The translations under genes were made by a program, and so were the position numbers. 64,000 nt of DNA, taken from Amphibalanus amphitrite (lineage: Eukaryota > Arthropoda > Thecostraca > Balanomorpha > Balanidae). How positions within the stretch are numbered: position 1 is the first letter of the stretch; the number at the start of each line of letters is the position of its first letter. The DNA lies in assembly GCF_019059575.1 (NCBI RefSeq), contig NW_024881616.1, positions 310,001 to 374,000 of the forward strand. The letters are read 5' to 3'. The notes beneath the pieces were generated by a model that worked only from the letters and a program-made list of their open reading frames with translations, did no database searches and had not been told where the DNA came from. Of the stretch, positions 36,628-48,121 are shown in pieces.

Positions 36628-37010
36628 TATTTTTTTATTTATTTTATTTATTCAAGTAATCACCAACAGGGCGGACCCCGACTGCCAGGCGAAGTCAAGT
36701 TTACACTAAGCATAATAGACAATGACATACGAGCATACAATGCAGAATAAACAGTTGGTAAATATTACAAAAAATGTGGATAAAAGATAATGGAAAAATT
36801 AAAAAAATGAAGAAAAAAATCAATTTGTAGTGTTGATGTCGCAAAATTGTGCGAGCCCGCGAAGGTGCTAATAAGTGCACTAAATATTCTGAACGGCGTC
36901 CGTGCTCATTCTCTTGAGGGACGCCCTTGCCCAGTGCCCAGTAAGCGACACCAGCGCCCAATACCTACGGTGTGCTCGCCTCCGCCCAGTATTATGAGAG
37001 GCGCCTCACC
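36628..37010 (-). mobile_element. Probable truncated non-LTR retrotransposon 3' end
   Basis: On the minus strand the stretch ends with GTCGGGGTCCGCCCTGTTGG, then TGATTACTTGAATAAATAAA and an A/T tail, a form common for LINE 3' ends in invertebrates. The left limit is the A-rich tail; the right limit is uncertain because the 5' part is missing. It sits just past the stop codon of the lectin at 37019. No reverse transcriptase frame remains. Confidence 0.45.
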
Positions 37011-37018
37011 AGCAGCCC

Positions 37019-38605
37019 TTATGATATGAGGGGTTCGGCTGATAGGATTTCAGGCTCATGCTCCATCAGCCGGTTACCAAAGACGGCCAGGTCAGCAAAA
37101 TCCAGCACCGTCTCCGGCTGGCGGCGGATCAGGCGCACGAACCGGCCCGTCACCGGCACAGTGCACCGGAACAGGCGGGCGTGGCCGTCGGCCACGAACG
37201 GCGCCTCGAGCCACACGCAGCGCGCCGAGTGCTGCTCGTCGAACGACGCCCGGTCGGAGCCGACGCGGATCTCCGTCAGGTGGTTACGGTTGGTGGTCAG
37301 GTCGCTGGACGAGCTCGCCATGTAGAGCACGCTGGTGACCTGGACGGGCTGCCCCAGGTCGACCGTCCAGGTCAGACTGGCCAGCTGGGTCAGCGCCTTC
37401 GATCGGACCACGGTCCCCTGCAGGCCGTCATTGCCGTGCGAGGCGGGGTGCTGGTCGTTGTTCACGCTCATCCAGGCGAATTTGTTCAGCGCCAGATTTT
37501 CACCGACGTACTGACAGAGTGCCTCAAAGTTTTGCCAGCCGCACGGCGCGTCGTGGACGAGGCTGCTCCGCACGGCGACCACGCCGCAGTCCTCGTGTCC
37601 GTGTCCCTGGTTGGTGTCCCAGGCGATCTCGGTGGGAGTCTGGTTGTCGCTGGTCACGTAGCGACCCTCCTCAAGAACATCGCTCAAGCCGATCCAGACG
37701 TATGTAGTTTTGGCTCGATTGGACAAAAATTGGTGTACGGATGCCAGCGCCGCCGCGTTCACGCCAGGGAATAGAATAGCGCCGTCCGAGAAACAGATGC
37801 TGCTCGCATTTGTGGGACTGATGACTGGCAGCAGTCTCATCTTACCGCCCGGAGTCGACTCGTAGGTGGCCGGTGGTGTACCGTCGGCGTGCGCGAACTT
37901 CCAGATAAACGACCGCACGGCGCGGCTTTCCGTGATTGTGTCCGTGATGGGTGTTTGACGTGCTGTGACGGCGTCGCTGGTGATGCCCGCTGAGAACTTC
38001 CGACAGAGACCGTCTGAGGAGAAATCGAACGCTACGCAGTGGAGCTCTCCGGCGCAGGCGGCGGAGCAGGCGGCGATGGTCGTTCCTGACATCTCTGAGA
38101 GGAGCCCGGTGGCCAGCTGGTGGCTGGGTACCTCGAGGAAGCGTCCCGCCTTGGCGCAGCCGCCGGCGCCAGTCTCCGTGGCCACGTCCAGACAGCTACA
38201 GACGTTTTTGACACAGGCGGCGGCGGGTGTCAGCGTGGAACAGTCTCCGTCGACGGCACACGGCTCTCCCAGGAGTCGGACTCCGTACCGCGCGTGCCAG
38301 CGCCACTCCTCCCTGCTCTCCTGCATCCTCTGCGACGTGGGCAGCAGCTCCGTCAGCCGGCAGGTGGACGTGCGGACGCTGTAGCCGTACCCGCGACAGG
38401 CGGGCTCGGTCAGGCAGCGCAGGCGGCAGGCACACTCCGTCCCGCCCTCCACAGTCTGAGTGGGCTCTGTACTCGGCAGGGTGCCGGAACCGGCCGGCAG
38501 GTCCTCGAAGGAGAAGGCGCGGGGTGGAAGTTTCAGCTCGCCGAGCGCGACTGGGCAGTGCCAGCAGAGGGCTGCTGCCGCCAGCAGGAGCTGCAGGAGG
38601 GCCAT
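37019..38605 (-). CDS. Secreted PAN / C-type lectin / discoidin-domain protein
   Basis: A single-exon frame of 528 residues ending in TAA. I chose the Met at 38605 because it begins a clear signal peptide, MALLQLLLAAAALCWHCPVA. The open frame extends upstream to 38755, with a possible 5' UTR acceptor (TGTGCAG ending at 38748). Domains: apple/PAN-like Cys region about 55-108 (CACRLRCLTEPACRGYGYS), a short Cys-rich link about 113-150, a second PAN region about 153-235 (CSAACAGELHCVAFDF), a C-type lectin-like domain about 258-367 (VWIGLSDVLEEGRYVTSDN), and an F5/8-C (fucolectin-like) domain about 368-513 (NLALNKFAWMS, WTVDLGQPVQVTSVLY). Likely a secreted glycan-recognition or adhesion protein. 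No transmembrane segment is seen. It is adjacent to and co-oriented with the six-lectin gene. Confidence 0.87.
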   Translation of the reverse strand: MALLQLLLAAAALCWHCPVALGELKLPPRAFSFEDLPAGSGTLPSTEPTQTVEGGTECACRLRCLTEPACRGYGYSVRTSTCRLTELLPTSQRMQESREEWRWHARYGVRLLGEPCAVDGDCSTLTPAAACVKNVCSCLDVATETGAGGCAKAGRFLEVPSHQLATGLLSEMSGTTIAACSAACAGELHCVAFDFSSDGLCRKFSAGITSDAVTARQTPITDTITESRAVRSFIWKFAHADGTPPATYESTPGGKMRLLPVISPTNASSICFSDGAILFPGVNAAALASVHQFLSNRAKTTYVWIGLSDVLEEGRYVTSDNQTPTEIAWDTNQGHGHEDCGVVAVRSSLVHDAPCGWQNFEALCQYVGENLALNKFAWMSVNNDQHPASHGNDGLQGTVVRSKALTQLASLTWTVDLGQPVQVTSVLYMASSSSDLTTNRNHLTEIRVGSDRASFDEQHSARCVWLEAPFVADGHARLFRCTVPVTGRFVRLIRRQPETVLDFADLAVFGNRLMEHEPEILSAEPLIS

Positions 38606-39258
38606 CCGTCCGACCGTCGGCGGCCGGGGCCCGGGCGCGAGTGAGGCCTGAGGGTCTGCCGTACCGCCCGCCGGTCCAGGGACTGTTGAGTGTTGAGTGT
38701 TGATGGTAACGGGTCGTCCCGGTGGCGCCGGAGTCCTGGACGGGCCGCTGCACACAGGTATTTTATGAGTTATTTAGCAGGTACAAAATGCAAAGGTAAT
38801 GATGGCGTGCCTCCACCATTAGAAATGGATGTTCGACTTGGGTTATAATTTGGAAGCACTAGAAACTGGTAAGAATGATTCCTCTTATAAAAATCAAATT
38901 AATAATTAAATCCATCGTATTGGTGAGTTCTTCTTCAGACAGTGATATGAAGAACTGTTACTTCTTATATACTTTTACTAAGATACTTTTTTCTTTTATA
39001 CTTCTTAGATATGCAGAATATCTAAAAAGATGCTAAATCCACATTGTGTTTCGCCATCAATCACATCAGTAACATTTGCTATTGTGTATTACCACTGGCC
39101 GCAGATACACACAAAAATAACACGTAACACTCTCAATGAAAATGACCCAGCCGGTTCTAAGAGCCTTCTCGAATTGCGCCTACTTGGTGGCACAATGAGT
39201 ATTTTATTGTCGGACGACTGGGTACACTGCAACATATCAGCTGGGAGTACATCGACAC

Positions 39259-42200
39259 TTATTCGTAGTAGTCGTAGTCCTCACTGTAGTCGTAGTCGTA
39301 ATCATCAGGAACTGAAAAAGAAAAGAAAGAAATGTTGTCAGCATTTCACAAACCTCTTGCTTTGCTTTATTTTGCACTGGTACAGCGTTAACCTTCAGCG
39401 TTGAAGCACCGTGTTGCCGCCATATCCAATCGCGTTACCTGGCACGGCCTCGCAGTTGGAGGGCACCGGGTTGTCGCAATATCTCCCTTACCTCGGACGG
39501 CCTCGCAGTAGGCGGGCACGGTGTTGTCGCAGTCCTGCACGGCCCAGCCGCCGCGCCGTCCGTCGGTGACGGCACAGAGCGGCCGCTGGTCGGGCGGCGG
39601 CGGCGGCTGCAGCCAGTTGGTGTAGCGCGGCTCGCTGCCGTCCTCCCACAGCCAGCGGCCCGACCGGCTGCGCACCAGCCCCAGCCGCATCACGTGACCG
39701 TTCACCAGCCCTGCCAGAGGGTGTCACGTGATCGGAGTCAGGTCTGGAGTTTCCATAGCGTGATACTGGAAATCATGATATCTTGAAAATGATGTACTGA
39801 AAATCGGCGTCATCACCCCTGATGACGGGGTCTATGTTCGCTCAATATTGGTACCCTGGGGTCGATGTGCTTGTATCACTGGGTAAAGCTGCAAAGCAAG
39901 AGACACATCGCAGCACTAAAATTACAATAATTCTTGCTAAAAAGCACGTTTACTCACTCAGGAGCGCCGCGTCCTCTTCTGCATCCTTAATAACGGGCAG
40001 TGTGACCCGGAACTCGGCCGTGGAGAGCGACAAACACTGCCGGCGCGACTCGGCGAACGAGGCCTCCTGGTGGTTGAACGCGTAGCACGAGCCGCCCTCC
40101 TCTCGCCACCGGGTGGGGTCCGGGCACGACGGCTCGGCCACCACACGCACTGAGGGAATTGGGAAACGCGGGGGAGTCAAAAGGCGGTGCTCAACTGCTG
40201 ATATCGGAGCAATGGCTTCTCATTTAGAAAGAGAGAGATATCGGAAGGAGCTGAAAGGAGAAGTCTGCTGCCTGTGGTCGGCGCTGGCTCAGCAAACAAT
40301 CAGATCGAGTGGCAACGTAGCGTTGTTATCAGCGAAGCTGGATCAAAATATAATTATATGAAAGATTGTTATGTGGAAACGTCACTTGGCATAATTTTTA
40401 CCGCAAACATAATACGCGTAAGGACGGTGCTAACAAGGCGCCAGAGCGCTGACCTGCGGGCAGCTTGCAGACGAAGCTGTGTCGCTCCTCTAGACAGGAG
40501 CGGGCCGTCCAGCGGCCGCGCCGGTTCACCACCGAGCACACCTTCATGTTCTCGGCCGTGGCGTCCGGCTGGCGGCGCGCCCAGGCGCTGAAGTCCTCCG
40601 AGTTGGAGCCGTCCAGCCACCGCCAGGCCGGGAAGTCATAGGCAGAGGTGAGGCCGAGCCAAGACGGCCCGCCGCCCGTCAGCTCTGCCGAGGAGGTGTC
40701 AGTGTCAGTGTCACCGTGACATTACATCTTTGACACATTGACACAGCGGTGTTTGTCGCCATGGCCATCGTCGTAAACGAACCATTCGGACCGTCCCGCA
40801 ACGCATCCAGGTAGTGCGGCACAGTCTACCCTGGCGGCGTTATGCCTACAATCTGGCCGCTAGGTGGCAGCAGCGTCGAGCGCCTGAAGTTAGGCTGTAC
40901 CGCAAGGCTTCGGGGCGGCGCCGGCGCCCGACAATGCTCGTGCGTTTGAAGTGGAGAAACGACGTTAGCGAATATATTCAATGCGTTACGGTAAAGAGAA
41001 TGATTTGGCAGACACATTAAATGATGACGTTAAACTTACATGACGACTTTATCAAATAGAACAGACAGTTCAGTGTAACTGTCGCTGTGTGAACGCCCGT
41101 CCAATATTCAGCCGGAGCGAAAACAAGTCGTCGCCGTCTCCCGTTTCCCGTCCTTACGGAGTATGAGCTGGTTCTGCTGCTCGGTGTGCGCACTGGCCAC
41201 GTGGGATGGCCGGAATGTGACGGCGCACATCTGAATGGCGTTTACAAACGTGTCCTGCTGAATGACGCCGCTGGAAAAAAGTACACGGTGGCGTGAGGTG
41301 GAGGCATCACATATGGGAGATAAAGAACTCCAAGCCTAGTAAGACACTGTTTTCATCATTCGACCAGTGTCGTTTTATGGCTTTGTTGACTGCGGGGACT
41401 TGCAGTGGCCCATAATGATCACAGGGACCTACGGCACTAAATATGATCTGTATCACCGATCCACAAGCAGTACTTACCGGTAGCAGTAGCCGTCCAGTTC
41501 CGTCCAGTCGGCAGGACACAGGAACTGCTCCTTCGGCGCGGGCGGCTCCGTCGGCTTGGTTGTTGGAACCGTCGGAGCATCCGTGGCTTTCGTGGTTACC
41601 GGGGCTTTGGTGGTGGCTTTCGTGGTTACCGGTGCTCGGGTGGTTTTCGGCACCTCGGCGGGCTTTGGTTTCGTCTCGGGTGTGGTTACCTTTGCGGTTC
41701 GGCAGCCGGTTTTGTCAGCGGGTCCGAACTTCTCCCTACACGGGTCCAGCTCACACACCGAACTGAAGGCAGAGAAAAGCGAGCGTTAGTCGTCTTGTTA
41801 CTATCGAGGCTTTAATGTTCTGGGATGAAGTCGGGAGGCTTTACTTTTCTGAGGTGCGGTTAGGGCAACAGTGCAGCTCATACAATACCAAAGAAGTTAA
41901 AGGATTGTGGTGGCCTTGTGTAAGATAAATACGTACGTTAAAATATCGGACATCAAGAAAATGCGATACTTGTAAACCATTTGCTAAATATTTATCATCG
42001 ACAGTTGCTTCACTCACTTGTACTTTGAGTGCGTGCAGTTGGCGTAGTCCTGCCACCGTCCGTCGATGAACAGTGTCGCGCACGTGCCGGAGGTCAGCGA
42101 TAGGTCGTCTCCGTCGGCGCGCCGCCACCGCGACAGGCTCCAGCGGTCGCAGTCGGACCAGGACCAGGCGGTGCGCCGGTCTGGCCGCGCCGCGCCGATC

Positions 42201-45200
42201 CACACGTGCTTGGCGTCCGGATCAGCCCGGTAGTTGACTCCTTTCGACTTGAAGGCGAGGTCTGGGAATAGAGCGATAAAGGCGCTGTGAATGCGCTGAG
42301 GTACTAGTCGGGCTGCCGATTCAAAATTGCTTGCGAGGGAATATTGAATCAAGCCTCTTGATGACTTGATAATGGAGTGGCACAACTGCACCTTTTGGTT
42401 GTTTTATTGTTACTACCGATTTAAAATAGCTTATTATCATTCAAAAATCTTCTAGGCAAGTATCAGGTATCCAAGCATCCACAAGCACCAAGCCATAAAA
42501 CCTCTGCTGCTAACCTGCTAGGCATCCCTTTCCCCAACATGTGCTCCTTTTGAGCTCCGTCGTCTCCCCTCCCACTCGGCCATTCGATTCCCAGGACCGT
42601 TGTCCCCCTGTGTAGCCAGCCGGTTTTCTCACTGGTGATGAAGTCATTCTCGTCCTGCGTCTGGATGCTGGCCAGGTGTGCGCCGTCCCTCTGACAGACA
42701 GCCGCCGCCTCCTGCAGTGTCCGCCGGACCCGCACCGTCCGGTAACACCGGCTCTCGAACGGGATCCAGCCGGCCGGACACTCGGCTGGGGACGGACGGA
42801 GGGGATGAGACTGGGGACGGGCGGTTACAAATAATCTGCTGCAGCGATTGAGATTCTTAAGTTGCGATGTCCGGAACCTTTGAATAACCGGGCTTAAGAG
42901 TGGCTGACATTTGATCACAGAGCTTACCAACATTTATTTTAAACGATCAGGAAATTCGAACATTGTAAACTACAGAATGGATGCCCGTATGCTAGCACCC
43001 TGTAGCACCACCCGGCCGAGCGTGGGCCTCCCCAACCTTTCCTCCCCAGCGCTTTCTGTGAGTTCATCCCTCCCGTCTGTGTCGTACTCACGGTTACAGG
43101 CGTCCAGCTGACACAGGCCGGGCAGACGCTCCCGGTTGCAGCGTTTGGGCCGCCACTGACCCGTCTCCTCCAACTGTCGGGACAAGTGTGTGCGTGAGTT
43201 ACCGGGGCGAATAATTGGGAGGCTTGAAGGCGTCTTGGCTGTGAGATAACTTCGTATGTAAACGAGTCATGTGTGTCTCGATATCTTGGAAGTTTTAATG
43301 CATAACATAATGCAATAAGATTTGAAGCCATATGTACATGATCCAATTCCATGCATAATAGTCGCTCGCTAGCACCAGATAAAAAATACATTCCCACACC
43401 TTTCTAAAAGCAAAAAAAAAATCCACTCCACTTTCTACATTCGTCCCTGTTGCAAGTATCATGTCGTTCTCACCGCGGCACAGTCGGAGTCGACCGATCT
43501 GGCTAGCGCCGCGTCTGGCGCCCAGTAGGTGAAGACGGGCTGGGCGGCCTGCTGGAGCGACGAGCGAGCCAGGGCGGCCAGGTTCACAGAGCGACCCGAG
43601 CGACTGCCGTAGTCCACCCAGACGGGCAGAGACGGAGCCGTGTCTGTAGGAGAGAGACGAGACGAGGCGGCGGGGTAGGGTTGAAGACGGCTGATGATTT
43701 GAGGCACCGGATGAATTGTGGATAATCGTTAAAAAAGTTATTACCCTGGAGGCTCCAAGAGAACAGTACCTCTTTGTCTTTTATGCATGCTAATGAAATT
43801 TCAAAACACCATTGCTCTAACATTGACGCTTGATCAACATATGAGCAGCAGTGCGGTGCTTGACGATACATTGGTGAGTGCTAGAACACTCAGCACCCGA
43901 CAATGATACGTCATGATACCCAGCGACTCACAGTAGGCTCTATCGTTGTCCTCCAGCGACCCGATCACGGCCACCTGGGCGTTCGGGTGCGCCTCTGTAC
44001 AGAGCCGCTGCACCCCGGTGAAGGTGTCCGGCTCGGTGGGACGGCTGAAACAGCTGGACCCACTGCGACTCCAGCCGGCCGGGCACCGCAGACCGTCTGA
44101 AAGAGGTCGTAAGGAAGAGGCTAGAGGCTAGAGGCCTAGAGGGTAGAGGGTAGAGGGTAGAAGTCTGATCATTGGACGTCATCAAAATGATGAGTAGCTC
44201 TCGGAAGGAAATTCGGGATTGTAAGTCGGTATTTTACTTTGCACTAGTATATTTTACTCTCAACACATATCCCACATTCTTCGCCAGGTCCCCTCACTCT
44301 CAGATATTCCCCCTCCCGGTGAGCCCGTCCCCCTATGTTACATGTCTCACCCTCGGGCCGCCAGACGCGGAACCTCCTGCCTTTGACGGGCTCCGGCCGA
44401 ATGTGCTCGTCGCGCCCGCAGATGATCATTTCACAGACGAACGGTTTGAACGGACCGCTGGCGCCGCAGGTGGCGTCTGACCACGTCTTGTCCTGGGGAG
44501 GGGCGGCGAGAGGGGACGGTCAGCGTGATCTCTCGGCAAATAAAATTTACACATCAGGGAATCACAGGCTGGTTCTATAGGTAGCATCGAAGACTGGTCG
44601 GGCTCTCTCAATCTACCTCCATAGTAAGTATTCAATAGTCACCCCGGTATTGTGTCTTTCAGATTGCAAGTGTTTAAAGCATGGACATTTGTCTCAAGGC
44701 AGGCTTGTATTTGAACTCAATGGCTAAAGTAGCGCGTTTCAGCCTTACCACCAGCATGTCGGCGCAGTCAGCCGAGTGGTTGTGGCCGTTGGGCTCGCTG
44801 GGTTTGTGCCAGTTGGTGTACGGGTACTTCTCGCCGCTGCTCCAGACGTAGGCACCCTCCTTCTCTCGATCGTTGAGGCCGATCCAGAACGGGTACTGCT
44901 TCAGAAGACCTGTCGTCAGGAACGTTGGTGAGCTGTCATCAGAGGATAAGTTATGGAGAGTGGACGGACACTAGATAGGGAAGCTCAGGAAAGCCCGCTG
45001 CACCTCTCTTCAGCACTCAAAACGACATACCTATTCGTTGCGACTAGCTCACAGCATTTCACCAGCATCCTCTTCCATCCCACATTTCTGTTCCAGCCGT
45101 TGGTGTTCTCTGTCTGTATGCCTCCCCGACTTCCCCTCAGCCAGCGTCTCCGTTTCTCCCGGACACTCACCATGCACAAAGTTATTCTCCCTGGCGTTGA

Positions 45201-48121
45201 TGATGCTGACCAGATCCGCCGTGTCGGCCATCCTCCTGCACCGCTCGCGCGCCTCCAGCCAGGAGAGTGGCTGTCGTACGGCCCGGTAGCAGCGGCGGTC
45301 CCACTCGGTCCAGCCGGCCGGACACTGGCAGGAGGGCATTCGGCAGACGGCGCGGTGCGGCGGCTCGGTGTGAGACTCGGCAAACTGCCACTGGCCGGAC
45401 CGGCCGTCCAGCTGTGGACGGAGGGGGGGGGGGGGGGGTCAGTGAGAACTGCCACTGGCTGGAGCGGCCGTTCAGCTGAGGACAGGGGGGGGGGTCAGTG
45501 AGAGCTGCCACTGGCTGGAGCGGCCTTTCAGCTGAAGACGGTAGAAAGAGGGGAGAGGGAAGAGTGAGTGAGGGAGAGATTCGGTAATGCGGACGAGATG
45601 TAGGCGAGTCGCTCATTCATTCATTCATTCATTCATTCATTCATTCATTCATTCGTTTGTTTGTTGGTTTATCTAATCAATCAATCGACGGTTAATTGCC
45701 GTCGTCATTCATTACTAATGAGCACACTTTAACTTAACGGACTTTCCTAATTAATTTGGACTGCTCCACCTCCAAATCCTGGTATGGACCTTCCCTCCTA
45801 TGGGACATTACATGGCTCACCTGAACGGCATCTTCGGCGCCCTTGGCTCGGCCGCGTCTGGCGGCGAAGTTTTTGTACCTGACCGGCGTCCCATCTGCCC
45901 AGGAGAGGACGTCGTTGGCTGACCTCATCCCCAGCCAGACCGTCTGCCGGCCGGCCAGTGCTGCGCCGAGGGGAGAGATGGGGTAAACGGTCAGTCAGAG
46001 CGGCTGCCGGCCGGCCAGCGCTGCGCCGAGGGGAGAGATGGGGTAAACGGTCAGTCAGAGGGACTGCCCGTGTAAGATGTATTGGTGAAAAGGGTGTTTA
46101 GGTAACTTATTGACGCTCGCTATATGTCAGCGTCCAGCGAATAACTAGATGGAGAAAACTAGTTAGCATACTATGTCGTGTAAGACTTACAATACAGTTA
46201 CCATTATCAAGCTGATATGGATTCAAGAATAAGAAGTCCATTTATTGGCGGCCCGCGGGGTCAGCTGATGACTGTGAATTAGGTCAGCAGTGTTTGTGAT
46301 TCACCGTTGTGTTTGCCTGACTGACATTCATGTATCACTTCAGAGGACGCACGTCCCCCGTTCGACGGTTATGTGCGCCTGGATCTCAGATACGTTTACC
46401 TACATTGGATGTGGGGCATAAACATTTGTCATAAGATAGACACCATGTGTAGTCATGAGAGGCCGTTTAGGTGTAAGCAGAGCCTAAGGCAAGGTATCGT
46501 AAGCCCCGTTGTGTTTTCAGAAATGAAAATAATTTCGGAATAGAATGTGATTGCACTGTGCTATTGCGGGTAATAACGGCGACATTTACAAACCATTATT
46601 GCACCAGTTGCACAATATACCCGTACAGCTGTCATTCGAACTAACCATAAAACTCCGGATACGCAGCTCGGTGGTGGTCGGTGTTACGCTGTATGCACAG
46701 TTACGACACGTTCCGGACTCACCCTAAACGACAGGGAGCTTTCCCGGCTCCGGGGGGCGATTCAGGGTTACAGAAGCTATTAGCTCGCCGTGCCGGTCAC
46801 CACAGCGGGCTAATTATGCATGCAACAGTGCTGTCCACTGCTCACTCGCAGAGGCAGCTCGGGAAATAAAGGGGAGGGTCCCTACACTGAGGTGTGAGTC
46901 GCCGGCACTCCGCCACGCTCAAGGTCGGGCCGAGGCCACGGAGGATGCTGGGCTGAGGTGGCGGGCCCGGGCCAGCCCACAGAGCGGGGTCACAGCGCCC
47001 CGCAGCTCCGGGGTTTTCCTCCGCCGCAGGGTGTGTGGTGCGGATGCGCGGTCTGCCGTACGATTAGTACCAACTCCAAGGTAACGAATCGGGTGGAAGG
47101 AGAATGGCACCAACCGTGTGTTCGCGCGCGTGGTTACATTTGTGGGAACTGTGAATCCATGTTTGCGTGTGTGTAATTATGTTTTGTATGCATGGTTCGA
47201 TGTGTTTATGGTTCGCTCTGTAGCTCGCACTCTCGGTACGCATCATGTAAGCGTTTATTATTTGTCCGTATACCTATTATTGATAAGTACGTTACACCGG
47301 TCACCGAAGCATAATCGCATTTCGAATATAACACATAACTCAATAATGTCAGGGCTCGCGGCGACCGTTAAAATTAATTACGCTTTCCAGAAGCCATTCA
47401 ATATAAACTCCCTTCCGACCCGTCTCGGCGCCGACACCCACCTTTGATGAAGTTGTTCTCGGCCTTGCTGGTGACACTGACTACGTCGGCCGCCCTGAAG
47501 AAGGCCTTGCAGTCTCCCCGCGCGCCGTGCCATGGAACGGGCTGGTAGGAGAGCCGGTAGCAGTGGCCACGCCATTCCTGCCACGGACTGCCCGGACATG
47601 TGGCTGAAATAGGGACAGCAGAAGGGGTATAAGGCAGGAGAACAAGACGGTCATAGCAAAGTTACATAGGTAACTGCATTTGTGGTATCGGAAACAACTG
47701 CCGCGGTCGGCGGTACTGACGGTGGGACAGAGACGTAAACACTGGAGAACGGGGAGGTCACGGCCTCCAAGCCATCTTGCCAAAATGTTGTCAGGGATGT
47801 TATTCCTTTGGACGGCCGGAAACGTTTAATTCACTGACGTATTGAGTTCAACGAGAAGAGACTGATTACTGACAAGTTCAAGCAATAGTTGTTAGCACGA
47901 TCTGGACGATAATTGACCCCTCTGTCCCTGCCTTTGGTGCTTCATTTCGGAGCTAGAAATAGTGATGGCCCTTCCCTATCTTACACCGTGTGCTAATAGA
48001 CGATACGGTGGATATTCAGGCTGACTAGTCTCCCCATCATCTCACCTTGTGTTCCCGCTATAACGGCCATCAGCAGTCCTGCGGCTATACCACCCCAGCG
48101 CTGATCCCGCTGGGTCCACAT
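39259..48121 (-). CDS. Secreted six-domain C-type lectin, mannose-receptor-like
   Basis: Seventeen exons join in phase to 942 residues: 48046-48121 (ATG at 48121), 47442-47603, 45821-45960, 45171-45411, 44749-44909, 44351-44492, 43932-44096, 43474-43643, 43092-43173, 42633-42785, 42018-42261, 41478-41762, 41158-41270, 40454-40684, 39958-40149, 39492-39710 and 39259-39311. A signal peptide (WGGIAAGLLMAVIAGTQG) precedes six C-type lectin domains, each spread over about three exons. Domain 2 has EPN and WSD (WHKPSEPNGHNHSADCADML, TWSDATC), the mannose-type calcium site; domain 5 has QPD (ARRQPDATAENMKVC). A Thr/Pro-rich mucin-like linker (about 595-655) lies before domain 5. The end is PDDYDYDYSEDYDYYE, a likely tyrosine-sulfation tail. 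No transmembrane helix is seen, unlike the mannose receptor. Several exon edges are duplicated in the introns. Confidence 0.9.
39435..39540. repeat. 53-bp tandem duplication of an exon 3' end
   Basis: Block 39488-39540 (donor plus last coding bases of exon 39492-39710) is copied at 39435-39487, sharing ACGGCCTCGCAGT and GGTTGTCGCA with several differences. The copy also begins with a GT donor on the minus strand (TTACCT). Confidence 0.85.
45382..45541. repeat. Three tandem copies of an exon start with acceptor and G-runs
   Basis: The start of exon 45171-45411 (LDGRSGQWQF) recurs at about 45448-45486 and 45504-45541. Each copy carries CTGCCACTGGCYGGA and an AG acceptor on the minus strand. 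The copies are separated by G-runs of 9-16 bases. Confidence 0.88.
45613..45654. repeat. (ATTC)n microsatellite
   Basis: About ten units of CATT in an intron of the six-lectin gene. Confidence 0.95.
45943..46062. repeat. 60-bp near-perfect tandem duplication across an exon start
   Basis: Two 60-bp units starting CTGCCGGCCGGCCAG differ at about two positions. The first unit spans the acceptor of exon 45821-45960, so the second, further upstream in the transcript, is a decoy acceptor with a copy of the first coding bases. Confidence 0.92.

Noticed and set aside
37019..38755. Longer N-terminus for the PAN/lectin protein from the first Met at 38755
   Set aside because: It would bury the signal peptide behind 50 Pro-rich residues; the Met at 38605 starts a proper signal peptide, and an acceptor-like site lies at 38748.
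45430..45541. Extra full lectin-domain exons
   Set aside because: Only the first about 40 bases of the exon are copied; no complete additional domain is present.
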